This document shows positions 1-11,517 of a stretch of 64,000 bases of DNA, one piece after another. This stretch comes from Quillaja saponaria (taxonomy: Eukaryota > Streptophyta > Magnoliopsida > Fabales > Quillajaceae). Within the stretch, counting starts at the first letter, position 1. Each line of letters begins with the position of its first letter. The DNA lies in the NCBI GenBank assembly GCA_029379385.1, contig CM055614.1, forward strand, positions 16,473,994 to 16,537,993. Direction: 5' to 3'. The notes beneath the pieces are model-generated. The model did no database searches, had not been told where the DNA came from, and worked only from the letters and a program-made list of their open reading frames with translations. Both the position numbers and the translations under genes were made by a program.

Positions 1-230
1 AAGCCATTTAACTTTAGTGATGATGACTTGCACACACACACATGAAATTGACCTGAATATGATAAAATTCAAAATTATACTTGTGCTTTATCATGAGTCA
101 ATTTTTTGTTATAAAATTTGAGGATTTTTAGGAAAATAATTAGTTCATCATTAATAGGTTAATTGTGATTCTTGCTTGATTGTTTTCTTTCTTTTTGCCT
201 AGGACTAGCAAAATACTAAGTTTAGGGGTG
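1..230 (+). mobile_element. 3' internal end of an LTR retrotransposon with polypurine tract
   Basis: No coding is seen. The stretch ends in a purine-rich run, AAGTTTAGGGGTG (218-230), directly before an LTR that starts TGATA. This is how the internal region of a plant Ty3/gypsy element (Athila/Tat style) ends, which places the rest of the element to the left of the window. Clade is a guess. Confidence 0.55.
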
Positions 231-1750
231 TGATAGCTCCTTAAAATAGAGTTATTTTACTATGCTTTTAATTCATATTTAATCCTAAGATTTTGAGTTA
301 GAATATTAGTCAAATATAGTGTTTTAGTTGTTTTAGGTTGTTTAAGAGTTTTGTAGAGTTTTTATCTTAATTAGGAGTAGTTTTATGAATTTTGGTATTT
401 AATTTGTTTTAGGTGTCTTTGCAAGTGTCCTAATTGGGGTGAAAGAAGGAAAGGAATTCAAGATGCGCTGCAACACCAAAGAATATGAAGCCACAATGCT
501 ACAAAAGGAAAAAATTGACAAATCTGACCTAGAAATCAAAGTCGAGGCGTGAAAAAGATAAAGCCGCAGCATTGCTAAAATAAGTAAAAGAGCAAACAAG
601 TCAGAGAGCTTTAAATCGCAACACCAGGAGACTGAAGCTACAGCGCTGAGAACTTAACCTATCCAGTAAAATCATAAAGAGAGATGAGCCATAGCACCAT
701 TCACTTGAAGTCGTGGCACTAACTTAAAAGACAACTTTCGTAAACTATTCAAGGGAATGGTGCCGTAGTGCCTTAATTATGTGAAGCCGCGGTGAGACAA
801 GATGGAGTCCGAGTAGGACTAAGCAAAACCTTAAGCGCCGAAGTGCCCTCACGTGTTTTCAAAGACTCATAGTTTAATTGAACTAGGAGAAAAAGGCCTA
901 TAAATAAAAGTGAAGGTTGAAATTTTAAGATATACTAGATCTTGTGATAGAGAGTGCTAAGGAGCTAAAGGAAACCCAAAGCCGTAACAACATCTATTTT
1001 CTACTCTCTTCTTCTTATTTTCTATTTACTTGTAGTGGCTATGTTTTTATTGTTTGTGTTTTCAGTAGTTAGTATGGAGTAGTCGTATTCTAGGGGTAAC
1101 GATTGAACTCACATATAGCCGATGTGGCTTTAGTTTTAATTCAATGTATGTTTTAGTTTCAATATTTATGTTACCTTGTTCTTAATGCTTCTAATTGATT
1201 GATCACTAGTTAGATTGATTAGGAATTCTGGAATTGACTTGTAAGAGTTAGTTTTGGGATTAGCCTTAGACAATATAACTTATGTTTGGATTGTTCATAT
1301 GATTTGGTTAATATAATTTGTTTAAGAGATAGGAATATACTTCTTTCACCATAAGTAACCAGGAGATTGGTTCTTAATGAGTTTCTCTTAGAATAATTCT
1401 TCAAGGAATGTAGAGAATTAGACTAAGGGAAATATATATTTGCTAGACATAGGAATATGCTAGTAAATGACTAAGAAATCTGGGTTAATATTAAGCCTAT
1501 TACATAAATTGAATTGAACTAAAGTGAATTAGGTGTAGTATGAGGGATTTCATGAGCCTAGGCTTAGTTTTCATATCTTCTCATAAATTGCTTTAATCTC
1601 TAAATTACTTTGGCTTGATTAGATTTAGGCTGCATCATATTGGTATTTAGTATTAGAAAAAGTAAATTATTCCTTGTGGGAACGATCTCTACTTATTACT
1701 TGTATTACCTGAAGACCATACATGCGCTTATGTTTGTTAAATCCATATCA
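231..1750 (+). repeat. 1.5-kb LTR (3' LTR of the element entering from the left)
   Basis: Starts TGATA and ends TATCA, a 5-bp inverted repeat, with a polypurine tract immediately upstream. The body has the feel of long gypsy LTRs: GAGTAGTCGTATTCTAGGGG near 1077 and GGGAACGATCTCTACTTATT near 1679 before the end. The matching 5' LTR is outside the window, so the limits rest on the terminal repeat and the polypurine tract only. Confidence 0.6.
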
Positions 1751-2094
1751 ATGCACATGATAAAGAACTAGTTGCATTATCTCCACAAGCTTAACAAACA
1801 AATATAACTACAAATCAAAGCATGCTTAACAAAATCGAAACTGATCTCATTAAAAACAATATTTCTTATCATTCGAATTGATCAAAAAAGACAATCGTGC
1901 ATCAATATCCATCCAGCTGAAACATTATAGGCCTAAATCCTTATGTAGCCCAAAATGTACATAAAAAAGATATTGTCCCTATCTCAGGGCTATCTAAATA
2001 GAAGCTAACTACAGTTTTCTAATTTTTTTCTTACCAATGTCCTGTAAGATTGTAAAAAATAAACTAGTTAGAAGATATTTGAAGGTTAGCTCCA

Positions 2095-2330
2095 CATTTT
2101 GCATCATTCAACCCCCAACAAACTCTCTAGGTACAATGGCTTCTGATCATCTAGAAAAGAGAAGAAGAAGTTTGTCTTTCTCCCATCTGAGCTTAATATC
2201 TCACCTACTTTAATCCTCTGGATTAGAGTGAAGTCTTCTATCTTGGAAATAGTTTAAAAAACATTCAACCTCGTCTCAGCCCCATTTGCCTCAATGTCAA
2301 AGCAATTAGCAATCTTGCTAATGTTTACTA
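2095..2330 (-). pseudogene. Myb/SANT-like protein tail (PIF element second gene)
   Basis: The minus strand can be read as IEDFTLIQRIKVGEILSSDG followed by FFFSFLDDQKPLYLESLL. This resembles the C-terminal end of plant Myb/SANT-like proteins that accompany PIF transposases (FFSLPDHERLLWVRMLL style). It lies just downstream of the transposase remnant on the same strand. Stops upstream show it is broken. The assignment rests on a short similarity recalled from the family and on its position. Confidence 0.5.
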
Positions 2331-2469
2331 GTTGCCTCTTCATAAACCTTCCTTAAATTCTTCTCAACATTCACCAATTAATGTCCCTAAACTATCACCA
2401 CATCTAGCCTTTTTCTTGCCCTTATTTTGCTGTTGCCTACTCTTATTCACATTAACTACACTATTTTGT

Positions 2470-3045
2470 TTGTTTACCTTAAGGGATAATCAACCCATTC
2501 CTTCTAGAGATTGCATCTCTTAGTACCTTATAGTCAGCAACAGAACCCTCCTATCCAACCAACAAATATATGAATTTATATCATGTGCATAATAACCTAA
2601 TACGTTGGTCAAAATTTCATTCTTCCTAGACTTGAACCTAGGTCTATATCTACTCAGCACATTCACCTTGATATGGGTGCCATCAAGTGCTCCCAACAAT
2701 TCTAATAAGATCGTAATAAAATTAGTAAGACTATATATGTCTTATGACTCATTTTAGAGTTAAACTACACAATTATTTAAAAATAAGTTTACCTTAAAAA
2801 ATTTCCATCTATCATCATTGGTGTCCTCTTAAATGGGTTATGGTTTCTTGAAAAGGAACTATAACATTTTAATATAAGATGTATGACCTTTGTTATAACT
2901 CTGCTTAAGACCTCAGTTGATCTCATGAATTGCCTTTTTATGTATCTAAATTTTTAATCATGAATTATTACATGGAGAGCAATTGCTACCATCTTTTCCA
3001 TACCAATATTCCTAGGAGGCACTAGACCTCTTAAGCCCCCTAAGC
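2470..3045 (-). pseudogene. PIF/Harbinger transposase (DDE superfamily, HARBI1-like) fragment
   Basis: Reading the minus strand across frame breaks gives LRGLVPPRNIGMEKMVAIAL, then GALDGTHIKVNV (2661-2692 region) with the first catalytic Asp, then NEILTNVLGYYA, then GSVADYKVLRDAISRRNG with the second Asp. These match the DDE_Tnp_4 transposase of plant PIF elements in order. The part that would carry the third acidic residue is missing: the sequence runs directly into the second-gene remnant. Several stops and at least one frameshift make it inactive. Confidence 0.75.
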
Positions 3046-3899
3046 ATACAACATAAGTTCCTAAATGTTTTCCTATCCATCCTACAATTCTCTATGTAAG
3101 CTAAGCCAGTTAAAAAGACAATCTTATCAAAATGCATATTCCTAATGATACTTCTACTGTAAGATTCCCAATTTTTATTTTTTTTTAATTCTTAATGGAC
3201 ATTTTAGAAACTATAAGAACTATGCAGACCAATTTTAGCAAGGTCAGGCTATCTAACATGTCAAGATGTAGTAACAAGCAGAGCAAAACCTCTTACTCTT
3301 TATAAATAATATCAAATCCATTGTTTGTCACCTAAAAGAAAACTAAGATTATAAAGAGAGAAAAAATTTGTGACACTCCTTACTAGGGGGTATTGTTTAT
3401 AGAAACATGCAAATGAGATAGAGACAATAATATAATAACCATAATAGATGCATATGCATGATAGGCAACAATATTATTTGTGTTATAGTTTGTGAATTGG
3501 GAGATGATTTTCGGTTCAAAGTTGTAAAATTTGATCATAGTAACCTCAAGAGGATTTATCCATCATAGCCATCAAATTAGAAGCTCAAGCTAGCAAGCTA
3601 GTTTTTGTGGAAGTGGATTTTACAAGCTGTCTTAGTGATATATAAGAAATTGGTACATCTTATATTTATAGGAGGTGAAGGTCCCTTCAAGATAGCTACT
3701 TACTTAGGATTTATGCATGCGAGAACAAGGACAGATATCAGGTTTTTGAAATTAAAAACAAAAGGAACATTAATCTAGTACAAAAATATAGTTACAATAT
3801 ACTTTAATTATCAAATTAAACATTGAACAAACTTGAGTATCTTTTTTAATAATTAACTAAACTCAAGGTTTTCTATATTTAGAGCAAGTTTATTTATTG

Positions 3900-4375
3900 G
3901 TTGGAAGTTGGGAATGAAAGGAGTAGCTCAATTAGAACAAATAAAGCCACTTTTTGGTTTAGCTTTTAAAACAGCTTTTGGGTGTAAACTTTTCTAAAAT
4001 ACTGTTTGGAAATAGATATTTTATTTTTTAGTTTTACGAAAAAGTATTTTTGGGTTTTAGAGTCCTAAAAACTATTAAAAACTGAAATTAGAAAAAAGAA
4101 GTTTTTTCAAATAGAAAACAATGGAAGCTCAAATGAATTTTAATAATTATTTTATTTAGAAAAATATAACTATAATAGTTATCAAAATGATCTTTTTAGT
4201 AATTTTAAAACTCAATATATTTTTTGAAAAAATAAAATCAAATAATTTTTTTGTATCTCATAACACTTTTACATTAATTTATCCAAACACTTTTTTCAGC
4301 TTTTAATACAACACTTTTCAAACAGCTCTACTTGAAAAATATTTTTACACATACCCTAACCAAACAGACCCAAAA
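3900..4375. mobile_element. Possible MITE inside the PIF element
   Basis: An AT-rich non-coding block whose right end, read on the minus strand, starts GGGTCTGTTTGGTTAGGG and whose left end contains GGTTTAGCTTTTAAAACAGC. Both ends and the interior repeat AGCTTTTAAAAC-type motifs in inverted orientation. The ends match each other only loosely and no target duplication was found. Confidence 0.3.
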
Positions 4376-5077
4376 ATACAAAACTAGCTGTCTAGTACTA
4401 TAAAGCCAAGGATACAAGAAAGCAGTTGGTCCTTCTATCAGAAATACAACAAGTTCTCATCTATTTTCCAAAAATATTGCCTCAACAACCAACAAAACAT
4501 CCAACCTAACTAACCAAACTAATGGATCTAAGCAGTTGATCCTTCTAACATTATCAATTTTTAAATAAACAAAACATCTAGATTAACAGAATTAAGCAAA
4601 CTAAGCAACTCAAATATAAATGAAATTAAGGCAGAGAACCAGATTAATAGAACTAATAAAAGAAGAGCAACTAATGAGGAAGATAAATACTTGTTCAAAT
4701 GTTTCCTATACATGCATGGATAAGGGAAGAATAAAAGTTAACCCAAATATGCACATTTAGTGCCAGTTGCACAAACATAAAAAAGAAAAATTCAGTAACT
4801 TACCTAATTGAAGCTTTAAACTAACAGCAAAATGAATTTCTCTTACAGCTTTACTAACATCAATGGAGAAAATTACATTCGAGCTTCTCTATAGATGGGA
4901 TAACCTTCGAGTAGATAAGGATGCCTTATCTCTTCTATTGCTGAGCTAGGTTGGGACTGATATGGAGAAAAATTAAGAAGGTGCAAGGTCAAGGTGAAGA
5001 ATGGAGAAAGTGAAGATGAAGAATGGAAAAGCAGAGACTATTGAGTTTTCATTTGTCAGGTGTGGTACTGTAACATT

Positions 5078-5111
5078 AGGGGTAGACAAGGTGGTCATTT
5101 TGTCTACCCCT
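5078..5111. other. 12-bp perfect inverted repeat (hairpin)
   Basis: AGGGGTAGACAA at 5078-5089 and its exact reverse complement at 5100-5111 are separated by 10 bases and followed by a T run. It could fold as a hairpin or be the footprint of a small insertion. No gene is adjacent. Confidence 0.6.
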
Positions 5112-5330
5112 TTTTTTCCTCTCATGTGGGAATAAAATATAGGTACTTATCACGGAAAGTATAATTTTCCTGTATTCTTAAGAAAAATGGCCGGATTTAT
5201 GTCCATGGAAAATATTTTGTCTAGGTAAAAGTTTCAATTCTTAAAACAAACACTTGCATAATTTTTCTAGACCGCATTTTCTTGGGTAAAAAAATTTATT
5301 ACCCTAAACAAATGCCCTCAGGTTTAAATT

Positions 5331-6478
5331 TTAGTCAATGGTAAGAGAATTATTTTTTTCTAACTTTTTCTTTATACGCATAAAGCATTGTCCTTTCTTC
5401 AATTTAAGTAAATAAATAAATTATGATAATAACAATAAATAACATAAATATCTATATATATAATACTAGTCACATTGCACGTGCATACAAACATTAGCAA
5501 ATAAAATTTTTTTAAATGATTTGTAAGCGATAATATATTTAACCTTCTTTTAAACTATGAGAAAATAGAGAAATTATGCTATAGTCTTCATATTTATAAA
5601 TGTGACGTTTTTTTTTTTTTTTCATAATTTATATATGAATATAAATTTCTCGACTAAATGTAACTTCATTTCAAAATAAATTAAAGTTTACAACATAAAC
5701 TATATATTTGGGAGCATCCTCTACCCAAACACGATCAATATACATGGAGTGTGATAGTCTAGCTTAGTGATAAGCTACTTTATTCTTCTCCTTTGTTTGT
5801 GTGTCCAACTTCATTTTATGAAGGGATGCAAAAGTTCACAACAATCCGATACTAGTCCACAAAAATAATTTGCTTGTCCTTTCTCACTAAAAGAAAAAAA
5901 TAATTTGGTGAGGGATAAAGAGGGAGGGACTGTTTCTCTCTCATATACCTCACCAAATGGCAAGAAAACTGACAAAGGAAAGACTTAACCCTCACAGTTT
6001 TTTAGGGAGAATCTAGTTCCTGTGAAAAATAATTTGCGGCAGCCATATTTTGGCGTGGTCAGAGCAAGGGAATGACGAAGTCTATAAATCCCGCAAAGTT
6101 TAGGAAGGGAGATACCTTTGCCAATCCTCGCCATTTTTTCAAAAGCTATGGCAAGGGAATAGTGAGGTATAATCATCCCTCGGCTTTTATAACTTCTCGT
6201 TATAAAAATTTAAAATTTAAATGACAAGAGAAAGAGTGAAGGCGCTTGTTCATTGCCTTTTTTCAAAGAAAATCTATTAAACCAAGTTTGATCACTTTCT
6301 GTCTCTCTCCCCCTTTGCCTTTACCATCCACGGCCTTCACTTCCGCCTTCCCCTGCTGCCTCATCCTTCATTTAGGAATTTCAGCCAAAGTATGAATATT
6401 GAGGGTTTGAATTATGGGCTTTGAAATTTGGTGATTTAGAGTTAATTGTATAATGTTTGGTTGTTAAATTTATAATTT
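5331..6478. other. AT-rich stretch without recognisable genes
   Basis: Contains poly-T and TA tracts and a reading frame on the minus strand at 5985-6176 that resembles nothing I know. Nothing else is supported here. Confidence 0.5.
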
Positions 6479-7390
6479 GTTTGGTCAATTGATTATATTA
6501 TATGAAAATTTGTTAATTTGGTGTGAAGTTTTGATGTTTGTTGGTTATTAGTTTGGGGGTTTTGTGAGTTAGGGGGTTTTCCATCGTGAAATTGTGTGTG
6601 GTGCACTTTGGGGAAAAAGAAAAAAAAAAAAAAACAAACAATTTCATGAAATTGGGTGTTTAAATTGTTAATAATGATTTTTAATATTTTATTTTGGATA
6701 GAATTTTATTTTGGAGTTACCATATTTGATGATTAAAATTGGTTTTAGAAATTGTATAGTTAGATAAATGTTAGGAATGATTTACTTGTAAATAGATTAA
6801 ACCGTATGTATGTACATATATAAGTTGATAAATATTCATGAATAAAAGATGAATTTGGTAGATTTAATTGTAGGAAGTGGAACTAAGTAGATTTAGTTTT
6901 AATTAAGGTGTAGAAAATGTTAGAGATTAAGTTGTTTGGCTAATTGATTATATTGTATGGAACTTTGTTAATTTGGTGTGAAATTTTGAGGTTTGTTGGT
7001 TATTGGTTTAGAGGTTTTAGGAATTTGGATTTCCTATCATAAAAATGTGTATGGTGAACTTGGAAAAATTAGTTTTGCATGAAATTAAGTGATTAAATTG
7101 TTAGTAATAATTTATTATATTTGATTTTATTTGGATTGAGTTTTGATTCATGGATTAGGTTGATTGAATTATGTTTCTTGAATAGGATATTTGAAGATTG
7201 GAATTGGTTTTAGATATTTGCAGTTAAATAATTGTTAGAAATGGTTTAGTACTTGAGAATAGGTTAAACTGCATGTACATATACGTACGCACGTATGTTA
7301 GTTGATAAATATTATGAATTTGGTAGATTTAATTGTAGCAAGTGGAACTAAGTAGAATTAGATTTAATTAAGGTGTTAGAAAACGTTAGA
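6479..7390 (+). repeat. Diverged tandem duplication, period 455 bp
   Basis: The block starting GTTTGGTCAATTGATTATAT at 6479 recurs at 6934 as GTTTGGCTAATTGATTATAT, and the two run in register for the whole unit. Shared landmarks are the GTTTGTTGGTTATT, GGTTAAACTGCATGTAC-like and GAATTTGGTAGATTTAATTG segments. The units differ by many substitutions and small indels, so the duplication is old. There is no coding capacity; its host element is not identified. Confidence 0.75.
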
Positions 7391-7500
7391 GATTGAGTTA
7401 TTAGCATAATTGACTAGTTAGGGGCTTAATTTAACCAATGGAGGTTCTCAATTTTGGTTATGAAAGTGTAGGGTTAGAACGTGGTCTATTAAATACATAT

Positions 7501-8043
7501 GGGGTTAATTAGGATTTTTAAGCTAAGTTGTTTAGTAATGAAATTAGATTGCTACAACTAATTAGAAGCATGCATAAATTGGTCTATATTTAAGTTTTGA
7601 ATGGTAAAGTATAGGATTCAAATTTGGTTTGTTAAGTGAAAACAAAATGATGAATTTTAGAAATTTAGAAAACATGCTTTAATTGAAACTTAGTTTTTTG
7701 ATAATGGTAAAGTAAGGGGATAATACAGGATTGTACCAATTTAATGATATTATTTCAAGCAGCATAGGTATAACGGATTAATCTAAATTGTAACTGTCAC
7801 TATTAATAGTATAACGAGTGCCATTATAGTCCATTATTATTGTAATGGACGTCATAACTATAGTGATTAATACTCTGACATAGCTCTTATATAAAGAGAA
7901 TCAAAACAAGATAGGTTGTTCATCCTAAGTCATACTCTTTACAGCTTTTCAGCTTATAATCTCTTACCATACTTACTTTGGCATCAGAATTTTCACAGGT
8001 CAAAAGGACCACCCTCTTTGCAAGTCAGTTATGTGGATGACAT
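7501..8043 (+). repeat. Family X LTR-like repeat, copy 1
   Basis: Two sub-blocks recur elsewhere in the window. Block p (7520-7715) matches 25560-25756 and 29118-29160. Block q (7716-8043) matches 10737-10878 and 25425-25495. Block q has a TATA-like TATATAAAG at 7888-7896 and, near 7980-8043, GGCATCAGAATTTTCACAGG then GTCAAAAGGACCACCCTC, which resembles the R/U5 end of short plant gypsy LTRs. The LTR identity is inferred; the repetition itself is visible. Confidence 0.6.
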
Positions 8044-10736
8044 CTCAATAGATTTAACATTGGCTCCGTTCCTAAGAACCCATATGATTTGGGTTTTCCG
8101 ATTATCACAAATCTCATTCTTTCGGCCTTGAAAAAGTTTCAAGAAAAATCTCCTTAAATCCATTTATCTAGCAAGAACTAGAACAATTTAGAAATTAGCA
8201 ACAATGCAAACCTATTAAAATTCTCGATGAGTTTGATGGACAATTTCTATTTTGCACTCAAAGAGGCCTTCCTTCATCAGCCTCTGAAATTCATTTGTTA
8301 ACAGAAAAACAAATGGGATTCAATGGTTCGTTTTGCCAATTTTCTCAGTGCAATTCACGAGGATGGACCTTGACATCAGCAATTTTTGTTCACAATAAGC
8401 TTGTTAAGGAATTGAAATGGTCAGCCCAAAACCCAAATGTTTGGTAAAATTGCAATATGGTCCAAAATATCATCGTAACTTCTCTTTAGTCTTGACTCCA
8501 CCAACCGCGTCACCATTGGAAGTAGCATGCAATTCTGCAAGTAATAGATACCTTTGGCCCAAAACACCCAAATTCAAATGGAGTTGAACTGAAGTACACC
8601 GAAATAAAAAAAGAAAAACAGAATGTCAAATATTAAAATTGTTTTGCCACAATTTTATTCAAACTCTTCAAATATCTTTTTGTCCAAAATTGGATCTAAA
8701 ATCTTAGTTTGTTAGGTTCATTCACAAACTCTTTCTCCTCAAGCATAGATTAACTGTCAGATCTCCAATAATTAAGACTACAGCTTAATATTTTAACTTG
8801 GACTTTTCAAGTTTGCCTTCGACTGTTAGAAAAGAAAAGCACAAAATGCTTTGTTGCTTTATTTCACCTTAATTCCATAATTCATAAGTTAAAGACGCTT
8901 TTTTTTTTTTTTCTTTCTTCATATATATATATATATATGTATATTATGTATACAAGTAACTTTGATAAGCTATAATGGACATATCCAAGTCCATGACTTT
9001 CCAAGTGAAGCTCATGTGTACATAAAAAATTTATTTTATTTGGTTAATATAATGCGTAATAATTATTTATTATGGCATTAGTTTTTGTCATTATATGATG
9101 TATGATTTATTGATTTATGAGCTATGTGAGAAACTAGTCCATCCCTTATGCTTGCATGAGTTTTTGGATTGCATGCTTCTACACGAGTATATTACCAAAA
9201 AATGAAATGTACAACATAACAATATTTAATATGTAAATAAATATGCCGATAAAGAGTTATTTTATGCATCACTATTTAAAGAATAATTAAATGCTGACAT
9301 TCTAAGTTGAATAATTACATGACTTAGTAAATTGCTTTGATATCATCTCACAAATATGATATGTGAATCACACATAATTATAGCCCTATAATAGGTCTTC
9401 ATAAAATGATTGTTATCTCCATTGGATTTATTTAAGAGAATTTGTGGCTTTTACTACTTTCAATAGGAAATACTTATTTATTATTTCAAACTCGAGTCTA
9501 CTAACGACTGAGTCATACTTATTTTTAAGAGCTTGATATATATTTCGTGTAGCATACAACTTAGTATGAAAAAGAAAAATATACAGAGGCCAAGTAGTAA
9601 CCACATAAAGAAAATGTTCCTCCACCACATACAACTCAGGGTCAAAATCTTAAAATCAAACAGTCAGCACTTCTTGAACGATAAACCAAAAGTTTATATA
9701 AGTTATGTTTACAATATTATTGATTATTATCTCCAGCAAGATATTCTCATATATGTGGATTTAACGAATTTCCTGTTGAGTTCGGCTTTTCAGCCACAAT
9801 TATAAACATATTTCAAGAAAATTTCTGTGCACGAAGTCACCAAATCATGATTAGCTCATCGCCCTCAACATGGAAGAGGCTATCACATGCTGTCATAACA
9901 GCTCAAAAGAGCCTATACACAGTTTTTCAACTAGTGACAGTCCTTGATAGGAGTTGCATTTAATATGTCCTTCCTCGCGATTATAAAAGTCCAGGCATAA
10001 TAGCCCGGCCTCGAGGAGAGACATAAGAAGCTATTCAGCTCTCCTAGCTTTTCAATGGGGCCTCTCAGAAACTAAAATCACTAAAGGTATCAGGTTTTCA
10101 CATGACATGGAGAGAGAGCCTGAGGAGATGACACACGGCTAGAATGCCTATAGTCATACTCGGGGTGGGTAACACAGGCTAAAAAGCTGGTGCCCGAGCA
10201 AAGTACCCAGACAAATCAAGTGGCTACGAAGCCAAAACATCATCAACAAGCTTGGGTTTTTACCTAGAATGATACAATATGAGCAGACAGTCTCAGGTTT
10301 TCACCCATATATCTCAAAGTAAGGTATGCTATTTATTTCAATATAGTTTAACACAATTACATATTAGTAATCTATTGATGAGAAAAACTTAAGCATAAAT
10401 TGCTATCATAACAAGGTCGAACTACTCGATTCATGCTGAAAAATGTGGGAGTAATAAGGTGGAGTAGTTATAAGGTGAAGTGAACCGGGATAAGTTATAA
10501 GGTGGATTACAACATGTACAACACAGCATCAACATTAGTGATAAAAACATTATGCTAGTAGAGATCACATCAGTGATACAACCAAAAAATTTCACACAAT
10601 AGTTGTGCATTCTGCAAACGGGACACACAACCTAAGTATATGGTCCATTTATTTTTAAACACCCATTCTAATCAAGATTTCTTCAATCATCAGTTCAAGT
10701 CCCTACACTCCTTAAACTTATTTTTTTTGGGATTGG
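8044..10736. other. AT-rich stretch without supported genes
   Basis: Includes a short (AT)n run near 8920-8940 and several small open frames on both strands with no recognisable domain. No tRNA, LTR pair or target duplication was found. Confidence 0.5.
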
Positions 10737-10878
10737 TGATAATATAGGGTTGTACCAATTCAATAATATTATTACACGTGAAAAATCTATAACGGACTAA
10801 TATGAATTATAACTATCACCATTTATATCATAATGAATGCCATTATCGTCCATTATTAATGTAATAGATATCATTATT
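10737..10878 (+). repeat. Family X repeat, copy 2, left part
   Basis: GATAATATAGGGTTGTACCA and the following 130 bases match 7716-7860. The match stops exactly where the gypsy LTR begins at 10879; the remainder of the repeat resumes beyond the other LTR at 25401. This shows that the gypsy element inserted into a family X copy. Confidence 0.65.
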
Positions 10879-11517
10879 TGTCACATCCCACATAGAAGGT
10901 ATGACCAACCGAAGGAATAAATAACTAAACCCCCGTAACCTTGACTCCAAATCAAAAAGAACACCCACAAAACCATGAACTAGAGTAAAAGTTTAAGAAA
11001 ACCTTTGCAAAGTTGAAACTATACATATACATATACATATATTTACTGAAAAGATTAGTATTTTAAAAAAATCCGGCAAAGGTTTCCCATAAAGTGAAAC
11101 ATTCCAAAATTATACAAACAAAACCACATCCTGTTTACAGTACAACCACAAAGAGCTCCACTCCAAGTACATTAAGGAAAGACAACAAATCACAAAATCC
11201 CACAAATTAAAATTTCATAATAATAAGCCCTAAAATGACTGTAGTGCTTCATCCTTGGCTTCAAGTATGCAATCTCACACAAGTACCTTGTCGCAGTAGC
11301 TATCGGCAAGTCAAGATCCTACTAGAGGGGTTTAAGAAGAATTTGGTGCTAAAGAAAAAAAATAACATAAATGAAAGAAGAGTGAGTCACAAAGACTCAG
11401 TAAATAAAAAACGTACCAAAAGGGTACTAGTATCAATTATCAAATAATTATAAGACATTTTCTTAACATATTCATATTGACATATCTTACAATGTAAATT
11501 ATGTTTCATATATATAT

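Larger units (their letters stand above)
2090..5330 (-). mobile_element. Decayed PIF/Harbinger DNA transposon
   Basis: Two protein remnants typical of plant PIF/Harbinger elements lie in the same orientation (2470-3045 and 2095-2330). Toward 5150-5330 the minus strand reads GAGGGCATTTGTTTAGGG followed by AT-rich sequence, which looks like an element terminus. I could not find the opposite terminal inverted repeat or a TTA duplication, so the outer limits are approximate. A probable MITE sits inside at about 3900-4375. Confidence 0.5.

Noticed and set aside
5985..6176. Minus-strand 63-residue frame
   Set aside because: No recognisable motif, no neighbouring exon; expected by chance in this length of DNA.
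9428..9634. Minus-strand frame with a faint copia-gag look (ALKNKYDS)
   Set aside because: Similarity is too short, with no other retroelement domain or LTR nearby.
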